Assembly: GCF_000309385.1 (NCBI RefSeq) | Contig: NZ_JH976537.1 | Span: 1,824,214 to 1,888,213 of the forward strand | DNA from: Nodosilinea nodulosa PCC 7104 | Lineage (GTDB): Bacteria > Cyanobacteriota > Cyanobacteriia > Phormidesmidales > Phormidesmidaceae | DNA: 64,000 nucleotides | Reading direction: 5' to 3' | Part shown: positions 21,531 to 28,650 of the stretch, piece after piece | Layout of the letters: each line of letters starts with the position of its first letter | How positions within the stretch are numbered: position 1 is the stretch's first letter | The notes under the pieces: generated by a model | Seen by the model: the letters and a program-made list of their open reading frames with translations, nothing else | The model's database searches: none | What the model was told of the DNA's origin: nothing | Translations under genes and position numbers: made by a program

Positions 21531-22186
21531 GAAATTTGCCCCGGCAAGAAGACCGAAGAGCTGATCGTGCCCTGACGTTGGGCGCGGCGGTAAAGAATCT
21601 CTAGCTTGCCCCCCGCCGCTAGAATGAAAGCCCGCTGGCGGCGATAAAGGCCCTGAAATAGGTTGGCCAGCAGCAGGGCCGCCAGCGCTACTACCAGCCC
21701 CGCCGCCGTGGAGATCAGCGCTTCGCTCACCCCCGCTGTAACCCCTGTGGCGGCGGGGCCACCCGTATCGCCCAGGCGCAGGGTCGAAAACGTCTGCATC
21801 AGCCCCAGCACAGTGCCCAACAGCCCCAGCAGCGGGGCGATCCCCACCACAGTTTCAAACAGGGTTTGGAACCGCTTGAGCACGGGTAGCTCGGCCTGGG
21901 CAGCGCTTTCCAGGGCCAGACGAAATTCTTCGGGGGTGGCGTCGCCCAGGGTGAGGGCAGCCAGAAAAATACGGGCAATGGGCAGCTCCTGGTACTGCTT
22001 GAGCTTTGCGATCGCCCGCTGGGGATTTTGGCTAAAGGTATTTAGCACCTGGGGCACTAGCCCCTGCTGCTGGCGGCCAATCTGTAGCCAGAACCAGCCT
22101 CGCTCCACGGCCAGGGTCAGGGTCATCAGCGAACACAGCAGCAGGGGCCACATGACAACGCCCCCCGCCGCAAACCAGTTACCCAT
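21527..22186 (-). CDS. MotA/TolQ/ExbB-family proton channel
   Basis: 219 residues with three membrane segments. The characteristic channel segment is LFETVVGIAPLLGLLGTVLG followed by the VTAGVSEALISTAAGLVVAL helix. The ATG gives MGNWFAAGGVVMWPLLLCSL. Normally this protein pairs with ExbD/TolR, but the next gene is a flavoprotein and no ExbD or TonB is in the window. It lies downstream of the repeat at 22234-22364 on the minus strand. Confidence 0.92.
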   Translation of the reverse strand: MGNWFAAGGVVMWPLLLCSLMTLTLAVERGWFWLQIGRQQQGLVPQVLNTFSQNPQRAIAKLKQYQELPIARIFLAALTLGDATPEEFRLALESAAQAELPVLKRFQTLFETVVGIAPLLGLLGTVLGLMQTFSTLRLGDTGGPAATGVTAGVSEALISTAAGLVVALAALLLANLFQGLYRRQRAFILAAGGKLEILYRRAQRQGTISSSVFLPGQIS

Positions 22187-22233
22187 AGCGCAGATGCCTA
22201 ACCCAAGGACCCAATTATGATACTTGCCCAGCC

Positions 22234-22364
22234 CTAGGGCGCGTCATCAAGTTTCGCTGCAATCCTTATTCCATAGGAGTTGCCGCGCCCAACCCAAAAC
22301 CCAGGCAAGGGGCTATAATCACTAACTCTTGGGCCATTGACGATTAATTGGCGACCGCCCCTAG
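22234..22364. repeat. CTAG-bounded short inverted-repeat element, copy 2
   Basis: 131 bases beginning CTAGGGCGCGTCATCAA and ending GACCGCCCCTAG. Related to 18974-19103 along its length, and preceded by the same AGCC. Non-coding. It lies six bases beyond the stop codon of the minus-strand gene at 22371, the same position relative to a minus-strand 3' end as copy 1. Its right terminal repeat has drifted more than copy 1's. Confidence 0.72.
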
Positions 22365-22370
22365 AGCCGC

Positions 22371-23165
22371 TCACATGGTGCCGGGGAAATGCTCAATCTG
22401 AGCGTAGCCGCTAAATACCAGCTGGTTGCCCTTGGTTTCGAGGCGGTTGACCCGCAGCAGAACGCCGTCTAGGTTAAAGCGCTCTAAATCGACCATGCGA
22501 TTGAGCACTTCGGCAAACCCCTTAGTCAGCGTGGCCGAGATCGATAACACATCATCGGGAATGCCCTCGGGCAGAAATTCGGCGTCAGCAAAAATAATCC
22601 GCCGCCGCTTCTCGACCGACACCCTGGCCGACAGCTGGATGGGCACATCTTCGCGATTGGGCAAGTCGGTTTTAGCCGAAATTTTTACCTTCTGGTCGGG
22701 CATCAGGGTGATGTGGATATCGCGAAAGGTGACCGGATCGCCCCCCGACAGGGTGGTGACCGCTTCATCGGTTACCCCCTCCAGGTGCTGACGCACTAGC
22801 TCGGCCTCGAAGGCGCGATTAATGGCGTCTTCGTTCAGGGTCACCTGGGCCACCGCCTGGGTGGGCTGGCGCAGACGAATTTTGCCGCTGATGGCTGAGC
22901 CGACGTCGATAGACACCGCATCGGTCTCAAACATCATCTCGGCGGCCTCGAACTCTTTGCGAATTACGAGGCCGCGTCCTTCCATCCGAAAACTGTCAAT
23001 AGTGCCCTGAAGGAGCTTGCTGGAGGGAGAGCAGCGAACCGCTACTTCCACAGCATCGCTGCTGCTGAACAGGTGCCGCAGCGACTGGGTAGCTACAGAG
23101 TTGATCATCCGTTCACCAAAGTCATTGGACCCTTTGGATTGAAACCCGGTAAAGCCACCGAACAT
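22371..23165 (-). CDS. DUF2993 family protein (LmeA-like)
   Basis: 264 residues from ATG 23165 (MFGGFTGFQSKGSNDFGERM). The DUF2993 pattern is seen in LRHLFSSSDAVEVAVRCSPS, LQGTIDSFRMEGRGLVIRK and INRAFEAELVRQHLEG, with a beta-rich C-terminus ending EHFPGTM. Members are lipid-binding-like proteins, and the cyanobacterial ones are uncharacterised. There is no clear signal peptide from this start; an in-frame ATG at 23219 adds a hydrophobic 18-residue lead (MGFIFCYNIGGISLVL) that could be one, so the start is uncertain. Confidence 0.85.
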   Translation of the reverse strand: MFGGFTGFQSKGSNDFGERMINSVATQSLRHLFSSSDAVEVAVRCSPSSKLLQGTIDSFRMEGRGLVIRKEFEAAEMMFETDAVSIDVGSAISGKIRLRQPTQAVAQVTLNEDAINRAFEAELVRQHLEGVTDEAVTTLSGGDPVTFRDIHITLMPDQKVKISAKTDLPNREDVPIQLSARVSVEKRRRIIFADAEFLPEGIPDDVLSISATLTKGFAEVLNRMVDLERFNLDGVLLRVNRLETKGNQLVFSGYAQIEHFPGTM

Positions 23166-23268
23166 AGAGGTTAGTACCAAGCTAATTCCCCCTATGTTGT
23201 AACAAAATATGAAGCCCAATGACAGCGGACATGGCTAATGCCTCCCATTGGATATGCTGATGAGACTG

Positions 23269-24165
23269 TCAGGCAGCCAGGGCGATCGCCCCTAAAACCC
23301 TCTCTGGCTCTGGCCTATAGCCTTCACCGCTGGCCTCCGACCGGCCCAGGCGCCGCCCCAGTGCCGCCGCGATGGGATCGAGGCTGCGGGCCAAATTAGC
23401 CATCTCCTCCAGGGTAAGGGCCTGGCGCGCATCTGACACAGACTGCTCGGGAACGGGGTGACATTCGACCATTATCCCATCGGCCCCGGCGGCGATCGCG
23501 GCCCGAGCCAGGGCCGGTACCAGTTCGCGCTTGCCAGCGGCATGGCTGGGGTCCACCATCACCGGCAGGTGGGTAATTTGCTTCAGCGCCACCACCGCCC
23601 CCAGGTCGAGGACGTTGCGGGTGTAGGTATCAAAGCTGCGAATGCCTCGCTCGCAGAGAATCACGCTGGGGTTGCCGTGGCTGAGAATGTATTCCGCCGC
23701 CATCACAAACTCTTCGATGGTGGCGGCCAGCCCGCGCTTCAGCAGCACCGGCTTGTCGATGCGGCCCAGGGCCTTGAGCAGGTCGAAATTCTGCATGTTG
23801 CGGCTGCCCACCTGCAACACGTCCACATAGTCGGCCATCAGCTCAATCTGGTCAATGGCCATCACCTCAGAGATGACCGGCATCTGAAACCGCTGGCGCA
23901 GGTCGTCGAGGATGCGCAGTCCGGCCTCTCCCATGCCCTGGAAGGCGTAGGGGGATGTGCGGGGCTTGAACACCCCGCCCCGCAGCGCCTGAACGGGCGC
24001 CTGGAGCAGTTGGTGGCCCACCTGCTCCATTTGCTCGGCACTTTCCACGGCGCAGGGGCCGCCCACAACTAGCAGGGTGTCGCCGCCCACGGCGACGGCA
24101 TCGGTGAGGGCAACCACCGAGCGGTGGGAGGGATCAGATTTACGGGTCAACGTAGCGTCTTTCAT
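23269..24165 (-). CDS. aroF: 3-deoxy-7-phosphoheptulonate (DAHP) synthase
   Basis: First enzyme of the shikimate pathway: phosphoenolpyruvate plus erythrose-4-phosphate gives DAHP. The 298 residues belong to the short AroF class (B. subtilis/Thermotoga type) without a fused chorismate mutase or ACT domain. Motifs: VVGGPCAVESAEQME, GGVFKPRTSPYAFQGMG, DVLQVGSRNMQNFDLL, VLLKRGLAATIEE, ILCERGIRSFDTYTRN and MVDPSHAAGKRELV. ATG 24165 (MKDATLTRKSD) is chosen; an upstream ATG at 24234 would put coding sequence just past the second attenuator terminator. Absence of a regulatory domain fits control at the leader (24231-24575). Confidence 0.95.
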   Translation of the reverse strand: MKDATLTRKSDPSHRSVVALTDAVAVGGDTLLVVGGPCAVESAEQMEQVGHQLLQAPVQALRGGVFKPRTSPYAFQGMGEAGLRILDDLRQRFQMPVISEVMAIDQIELMADYVDVLQVGSRNMQNFDLLKALGRIDKPVLLKRGLAATIEEFVMAAEYILSHGNPSVILCERGIRSFDTYTRNVLDLGAVVALKQITHLPVMVDPSHAAGKRELVPALARAAIAAGADGIMVECHPVPEQSVSDARQALTLEEMANLARSLDPIAAALGRRLGRSEASGEGYRPEPERVLGAIALAA

Positions 24166-24230
24166 GGGTTGAGAACTCAGAGTAAAGAATGGTGGACAGG
24201 TAAGCCGGGGGCGATCGCGCCCAAAAACAA

Positions 24231-24312
24231 CCAAAAACTAAAAAACCCGAAGCTGGTGGCTCCGGGTCAGGTAAGGGGCATAGGAAGACCTATCACCAAG
24301 CGCCTGACCCGG
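24231..24312 (-). promoter_or_regulatory. Attenuator 2 of the aroF leader: antiterminator/terminator pair
   Basis: On the minus strand the terminator is a nine-base stem ACCCGGAGC (24267-24259) with GCTTCGGGT (24253-24245), loop CACCA, then TTTTTAGTTTTT. The competing antiterminator is a perfect 10-base pairing: CCGGGTCAGG (24312-24303), inside the leader peptide 2 codons, with CCTGACCCGG (24271-24262), which contains part of the terminator's 5' arm. The two structures exclude each other. A ribosome held at the aromatic codons just upstream leaves 24312-24303 free and favours readthrough. A ribosome reaching the stop codon at 24295-24293 covers that arm and favours termination, about 65 bases before aroF. 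Confidence 0.88.
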
Positions 24313-24370
24313 TGGGGTAAAAAAAGTCGTAGTACCAGTTAGACAAAGGGCAGGGGATGAAAAATTGCAT
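24293..24370 (-). CDS. Aromatic leader peptide 2 of aroF
   Basis: A 25-codon frame ATG to TGA encoding MQFFIPCPL, then SNWYYDFFYP, then TGSGAW. Nine of 25 residues are Phe, Tyr or Trp, with WYY and FFY close together at residues 12-18. The antiterminator arm of attenuator 2 begins four bases after the Tyr18 codon. No Shine-Dalgarno is seen, as often in cyanobacteria. The residue bias, position before a mutually exclusive terminator and downstream DAHP synthase identify it as an attenuation leader peptide. Confidence 0.85.
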   Translation of the reverse strand: MQFFIPCPLSNWYYDFFYPTGSGAW

Positions 24371-24392
24371 GGCTAGACGCAGGGAAAGGGGT

Positions 24393-24473
24393 TTAAAGAA
24401 ACAAAACCGCAGAGGGTAAGCTCTGCGGTTCACAAGGGTTTCAGCACAAAAGATGCTCACGACCTGTGAACCG
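24393..24473 (-). promoter_or_regulatory. Attenuator 1 of the aroF leader: antiterminator/terminator pair
   Basis: Minus-strand terminator: perfect 10-base stem AACCGCAGAG (24430-24421) with CTCTGCGGTT (24414-24405), six-base loop, then TTTTGTTTCTTT. Competing antiterminator: CGGTTCACA (24473-24465), in the last codons of leader peptide 1, pairs perfectly with TGTGAACCG (24434-24426), which overlaps the terminator's 5' arm by AACCG. The geometry repeats that of attenuator 2. It lies about 35 bases upstream of leader peptide 2. Confidence 0.85.
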
Positions 24474-24516
24474 ACGGCTGCCACCAAAAATAAAATGCTT
24501 GGACTGATGCGATCAT
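24457..24516 (-). CDS. Aromatic leader peptide 1 of aroF
   Basis: A 20-codon frame ATG to TGA encoding MIASVQAFYFWWQPSVHRS. Residues 8-12 are five consecutive aromatic residues (Phe-Tyr-Phe-Trp-Trp). The antiterminator arm of attenuator 1 starts seven bases after the last Trp codon, and the stop codon is five bases beyond the arm, so a terminating ribosome would mask it. The start lies about 24 bases after the predicted transcription start. No Shine-Dalgarno is evident. Confidence 0.85.
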   Translation of the reverse strand: MIASVQAFYFWWQPSVHRS

Positions 24517-24546
24517 GGGTGCAAAATCGAAACAAAACGTATCTGC

Positions 24547-24575
24547 AATCTAGCAGGGCTTTTGGGGAGCGTCAA
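24547..24575 (-). promoter_or_regulatory. Predicted sigma70-type promoter of the aroF leader
   Basis: On the minus strand TTGACG (24575-24570) and TAGATT (24552-24547) are separated by exactly 17 bases, a close match to the vegetative promoter. Transcription would start near 24540, giving a leader of about 375 bases that contains both leader peptides and both attenuators before the aroF start at 24165. Confidence 0.7.
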
Positions 24576-24741
24576 CCGCGCCCGGACAAAGCACCCCCAA
24601 GAATCTACGGAAGGTCCAAGTTCATGGATTTCTCGGAGTACATCCCCGGCGGTTAAACCTAGGATGAAAGCATCTGGTCGGCCATAAAGCAGCCATGAAG
24701 TTAGGCCCTCCGTGTTTCGGGTGCAGCCCTAGGAGATCGCG

Positions 24742-24900
24742 ATGGTTTGGGAACTTTGCGTGCGCTACGCCAACGGGACAGAGACCGTTTTAGATGTATT
24801 CCACAGCCTGGAAATGGCCCAAAATCGGGTGGACAAACTCTACGCCGAGGGCTACCCCATGCATTTCGCCTATTTTGTCAGGCCTGGGTGTGCGGCGTAG
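24742..24900 (+). CDS. Small conserved-looking protein of 52 residues
   Basis: Begins MVWELCVRYANGTETVLDVF and ends YFVRPGCAA, preceded by TAGGAGATCGCG, a good ribosome-binding site. The pattern (beta strand, a helix SLEMAQNRVDKLYAEG, beta strand) looks like a small folded alpha/beta protein. Its frame and codon use are coherent, and it fills the gap between the divergent aroF leader and convergent frr. No named family recalled. Confidence 0.65.
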   Translation: MVWELCVRYANGTETVLDVFHSLEMAQNRVDKLYAEGYPMHFAYFVRPGCAA

Positions 24901-24964
24901 GGAGGAGGCTGCGAGCCAGCTTCTGGCCCCAAAGCCGCGATCGCCGCTGCTTTCCGGCGGGAGA

Positions 24965-25525
24965 TCAGACGGTCATAATGTCCTTCTCTTTGGCGGCTAG
25001 AGCTTCGTCAAGCCTGGCGATGTATTTGTCGGTCAGCTTCTGAATCTCGTCCTGGGCATCCCGCGACTCGTCCTCGGAGATGTCGCTGGCTTTCTCTAGC
25101 TTTTTCACGGCATCAATGCCGTTGCGGCGCTGGTTGCGAATCGAAACGCGCCCTTCCTCAGCCACTTTGCCCGCCGTTTTAACGAACTCTTTGCGGCGCT
25201 CGCTGGTCAAAGGCGGAATATTGAGGCGAATCACGCGGCCATCGTTGTTGGGGGTGAGGCCCACATCTGACATCGAAATAGCCTTTTCAATGGTGGTCAG
25301 GCTGCTGGCATCGTAGGGCTGAATCATCAGCGTGGTGGAGTCGGGAATAGAGATGTTGGCCATCTGCTTGAGGGGTGTCTGGGCACCGTAGTAGTCGATC
25401 TCGATGCGATCGAGCAGAGAGGAATTGGCCCGCCCGGTGCGAATGGTGTTGAAGTTGCGCTGGGTGGCCTCAATGGACTTCTGCATCTGGTCTTCGGTTT
25501 CGAGCAAAATATCGTCAACTGACAT
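24965..25525 (-). CDS. frr: Ribosome recycling factor
   Basis: Splits post-termination ribosomes together with EF-G. 186 residues from ATG 25525 ([14 protein letters not shown]), the family's usual size. Signatures: AIEATQ-like helix [18 protein letters not shown], the hinge region [18 protein letters not shown], and [25 protein letters not shown] lies 9-13 bases upstream of the ATG. The start overlaps the end of pyrH by 11 bases, the common pyrH-frr arrangement. Confidence 0.96.
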   Translation of the reverse strand: MSVDDILLETEDQMQKSIEATQRNFNTIRTGRANSSLLDRIEIDYYGAQTPLKQMANISIPDSTTLMIQPYDASSLTTIEKAISMSDVGLTPNNDGRVIRLNIPPLTSERRKEFVKTAGKVAEEGRVSIRNQRRNGIDAVKKLEKASDISEDESRDAQDEIQKLTDKYIARLDEALAAKEKDIMTV

Positions 25526-26243
25526 CACAATCCTCTCCTACAATTGTGCCGATAGATTCACCCATCAGCGCCCGCTTGATGTTTCCAGGTACCGATAGGT
25601 CAAATACCATGATAGGGATCTTGTTGTCCTTACAGAGGGCGATCGCGGTACTGTCCATCACCTTTAAGTCGTTCTGAAGCACGTGGGTGTAGCTCAACGT
25701 GCGAAAGCGCCGGGCATTAGGATTGATTTTAGGATCAGAGTCGTAGACGCCGTCAACCTTAGTAGCCTTAAACACCACTTCGGCATTGATCTCAGCGGCC
25801 CGCAGGGCGGCGGTGGTATCGGTGGTAAAAAACGGATTGCCGGAGCCAGCCCCAAAAATAACCACCCGGTTTTTTTCCAGGTGGCGAATGGCGCGGCGGC
25901 GAATGTAGGGCTCGGCGACCTCCTGCATGGCGATCGCGGTTTGGACCCGGGTCGGCACCCCCATGCGCTCGAGGGAGTCTTGCAGGGTCATGGCGTTCAT
26001 TACGGTGGCAATCATGCCGATGTAGTCGGCGGTGGCCCGATCCATGCCGGAGGCCGAGCCTTTAATGCCCCGAAAGATGTTCCCGGCACCGACCACAATC
26101 GCGATCTCAATCCCTTCCTTCAGCACCTCAGCGATCTCCGTAGTAATTGCTTCTACTACGTTTTGATCGATACCGTAGTCCATGTCGCCCATCAGGGCTT
26201 CACCGCTGAGTTTTAGCAATACTCGCTTATAAGGTTTATCCAT
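25515..26243 (-). CDS. pyrH: UMP kinase
   Basis: Phosphorylates UMP to UDP; bacterial hexameric type of the amino-acid-kinase fold. From ATG 26243 ([20 protein letters not shown]) it has 242 residues, the family's length. Motifs: [52 protein letters not shown] and [15 protein letters not shown]. An ATG at 26258 would add five residues. It overlaps frr. It can use the UMP made by upp and the PyrC-dependent pathway. Confidence 0.96.
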   Translation of the reverse strand: MDKPYKRVLLKLSGEALMGDMDYGIDQNVVEAITTEIAEVLKEGIEIAIVVGAGNIFRGIKGSASGMDRATADYIGMIATVMNAMTLQDSLERMGVPTRVQTAIAMQEVAEPYIRRRAIRHLEKNRVVIFGAGSGNPFFTTDTTAALRAAEINAEVVFKATKVDGVYDSDPKINPNARRFRTLSYTHVLQNDLKVMDSTAIALCKDNKIPIMVFDLSVPGNIKRALMGESIGTIVGEDCDVS

Positions 26244-26316
26244 ATAGGGCGTATCCATAGGAGGCTGGTGTAGTAAGGTCTAAAAGTCCCACCCCACTAT
26301 ACTTGCTTCCCCCGCC

Positions 26317-26994
26317 ATGATGGCCACTGCGCTTGTGCAAATTGGACTGGTTGCCGCCTGGCTGGCGGTGGTGGGGGGAGTGGCCGAGGGGCTGCGGCGC
26401 ACCACCCCCATTGATAATGAAATTACCCGCAAAATCGTCCACATTGGGGCAGGACAGGTAATTTTGCTGGCCTGGTGGCTCCAGACCCCGGCCTGGATGG
26501 GGATTGCGGCGGCGATCGCGTTTAGCGGCGTGGCTCTGCTGTCCTATCGGCTGCCCATTCTGCCGGGGATTAACGGAGTTGGGCGACACAGTCTAGGTAC
26601 CTTTTTTTACGCTGTAAGTATTGGCGTACTGACGGCGGCGTTTTGGCCCCCAGGGCTGCCCGAGTATGCCGTTTTAGGGATTTTGGTGATGACCTGGGGC
26701 GACGGCATGGCGGCCCTGATTGGGCAAAATTTTGGCCGCCACCCCTACAAAATTTTGGGCAACCAGAAAAGCTGGGAGGGCAGCTTAACCATGGCCCTGG
26801 CCAGCTTTTTAGTGTGCCTGCTGGTGCTGGTGCTAACGGTGGGGTTCACCACAGCGGTTTGGGGCACGGCGCTGGTAGTGGCGATCGCGGCCACCCTGCT
26901 GGAGACCCTATCGTTCTACGGCCTCGACAACCTGACCGTGCCGCTGGGCAGTGCGGTGCTGGCCTATGGGTTGATGGGGGTTGTGGGAGGGTGA
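26317..26994 (+). CDS. Phytol/dolichol kinase family membrane protein (VTE5/VTE6-like)
   Basis: 225 residues, six or seven membrane segments. Family motifs: ITRKIVHIGAGQVILLAWW, a typical start of the CTP-dependent polyprenol kinase group, VMTWGDGMAALIGQNFG and LGNQKSWEGSLTMALAS. In cyanobacteria and plants these phosphorylate phytol (VTE5) or phytyl phosphate (VTE6) to recycle chlorophyll's side chain for tocopherol; which step this one does cannot be told by eye. It diverges from pyrH. A G-rich tract follows its stop. Confidence 0.88.
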   Translation: MMATALVQIGLVAAWLAVVGGVAEGLRRTTPIDNEITRKIVHIGAGQVILLAWWLQTPAWMGIAAAIAFSGVALLSYRLPILPGINGVGRHSLGTFFYAVSIGVLTAAFWPPGLPEYAVLGILVMTWGDGMAALIGQNFGRHPYKILGNQKSWEGSLTMALASFLVCLLVLVLTVGFTTAVWGTALVVAIAATLLETLSFYGLDNLTVPLGSAVLAYGLMGVVGG

Positions 26995-27072
26995 GGGATG
27001 GGGGGGATGGGGGAGATGGGGGGGTGAGGAAATGAGGGGATGGGGAAGATGAGGGGAGGGGGAGAGGGGGAT
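26993..27072. repeat. G-rich low-complexity tract
   Basis: About 80 bases of GGGATGGGG/GGGGAGATGGG-type units directly after the phytol kinase gene. It contains many runs of three or more G, enough for G-quadruplex formation on the plus strand. C-rich relatives on the same strand occur at 3769-3831, 10838-10863 and 47417-47462, always next to a gene end. Confidence 0.6.
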
Positions 27073-27080
27073 GCCCGTAG

Positions 27081-27144
27081 GGTGGGTTAGGCCCAAATTC
27101 ACGTCCTAGGTTGGCACTAAATTTCGGGCTGGCCGTAACCCACC
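27081..27144. repeat. GGTGGGTTA palindromic repeat with a spacer
   Basis: GGTGGGTTAGGCC (27081-27093) and GGCCGTAACCCACC (27131-27144) form an inverted repeat with one extra base on the right arm and a 37-base loop. The arms look like the GGTGGGTTA-type hairpins scattered through many bacterial genomes. The rest of the gap to 27328 holds no gene I can support. Confidence 0.55.
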
Positions 27145-27328
27145 GCCCGAGCATGCTTGAAACAAGTGCTTAGGACAAGTCTGGTGGCAAAACACCCAAG
27201 AGTTTTGGTTCTTCTCCAGGGGAGAACGCCATAGGCGGCGAGCATGGCCGCGATAGCCTTCTGACAGATTGGCCTTTGTAGCCTGGGAAATCCGCGTTCG
27301 GATTTTGTGTGGCCGTTGCGGCAAATCG

Positions 27329-28435
27329 CTAACCTGCTTCGGGCGTTTCTGACGCTGGCTTGGCCTTCTGTGAGGTTTTGGATCTGGCAGGCTTCGCCTG
27401 GGTAGTGCTGCGACGCTGCGACTTGGGTGCTGCGGTTGCCGTTGTCGTTGTCGTATCCTCGACCTCTATTTGACCAGGATTGAGCAGCGCCAGGCGCAGC
27501 CGTTGCCGCTGGGCGTTGTCTAAATAATGCTGCTGCTGGCCCTGCCATTGCTTCCAGGCGCGGTGGCGGCGATCGGTTAGCAGGGCGAACAGAGTGGGCA
27601 TTTGGGCCTTGGCATCGGGTAACACGTCACCAATAGAGGCTTCTAATACCGTGCTGTCCTGCAGGTCGCCCAGAATCTCTTGCAGGGTGCTGAGTCGCTG
27701 AATATCGTCATCTAGGGTGTCAGGGTACAGGTCGGCCACCAGTCGCAGCTGGTAGCGCACCCGCTTCACCTGTTTGCGCAGGCTGTGAAGGGTAGTTCCC
27801 TGCTCCAAAATCAATTCGGTGGCGGCGGACTGACTCAGCCGTGAGTTGACCGTCAGCCCGCTGCGGTTGACTTTGGTGCCCACCAGCCAGCCAGGGTGCA
27901 GCCACAGCTGGCTGATTAGAGGCATGACCAGATCGGGCATCACCTGCTGAGCGGGCAGGTCGGCCAGGGCATTGCAGGTCGGGTTAGCGACCCAGTCCGA
28001 TAGGGATTGCTTGAGCTGCCGGTAAGGCTTGCCCTTGAGCAGTTTTTTGACTTGCTTAAAGCTTTTGTGGCGCTGGTTAGCTAGCTGAAGCAGCACCTGG
28101 TCTAAACCCTGCTGCTCACTGTCGGGCAGGTCTGGGGCATAGCGATCGCGCAGCGTGGCCCCCACCACATCGAGGTCGCGCAGCTGACCCAGTTTTTTGC
28201 CCAGGCGAGCGATCTTGGCTTCGCGTCCGGCCTTGGGCAGCTCCAGACCCGCGTCAAAGACCTGGACGGCGGTGCGCAGCCGCCGCAGCCCGACCCGCAT
28301 TTGGTGCAGATTTTCGGGGTCGGTGTCGGCCAGCACGAGCGATTTGTAAGCGGTGGCGTGCTTGAGGTATTTTGCGATCGCTGCGTGGGCCAGCTTGCCT
28401 AAAGTTGCGTTTTGCTGTGCCGTTGCCATAGCCAT
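27329..28435 (-). CDS. CHAD domain protein (polyphosphate-associated)
   Basis: 368 residues. The CHAD domain (conserved histidine alpha-helical, about residues 15-310) is shown by ENLHQMRVGLRRLRTAVQVF in the first repeat and TTLHSLRKQVKRVRYQLRLV in the second, both with the conserved His/Arg face that binds phosphate. The C-terminal ~55 residues are Thr/Lys/Ser-rich and basic. CHAD proteins bind polyphosphate granules; no CYTH domain or polyphosphate kinase is adjacent. Confidence 0.9.
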   Translation of the reverse strand: MAMATAQQNATLGKLAHAAIAKYLKHATAYKSLVLADTDPENLHQMRVGLRRLRTAVQVFDAGLELPKAGREAKIARLGKKLGQLRDLDVVGATLRDRYAPDLPDSEQQGLDQVLLQLANQRHKSFKQVKKLLKGKPYRQLKQSLSDWVANPTCNALADLPAQQVMPDLVMPLISQLWLHPGWLVGTKVNRSGLTVNSRLSQSAATELILEQGTTLHSLRKQVKRVRYQLRLVADLYPDTLDDDIQRLSTLQEILGDLQDSTVLEASIGDVLPDAKAQMPTLFALLTDRRHRAWKQWQGQQQHYLDNAQRQRLRLALLNPGQIEVEDTTTTTATAAPKSQRRSTTQAKPARSKTSQKAKPASETPEAG

Positions 28436-28650
28436 CCTCAGCTAGCGTAGGGTGTGACGCAGGGTCTTACAGCCCATTCCTGAATCAAATTTTAATGAAG
28501 CAGCGGTAAAGACAGGGGTTGTCTTAGCCTCTGCTTAATCCGTATCACAATTCCTTGGGGATGCGTTGGGCGTTGGTTTTTCGTAATATCAGATAGTACA
28601 AAAATTCTGATTGCCCGGTGGACCAGGCTAACCCAGGAGCTGCTAAAGCT

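Noticed and set aside
24293..24535. One longer minus-strand protein running through both aroF attenuators
   Set aside because: The frame would translate straight through terminator 1 and ignores the separate ATG of leader peptide 1 in another frame. The two short peptides explain the structures better.
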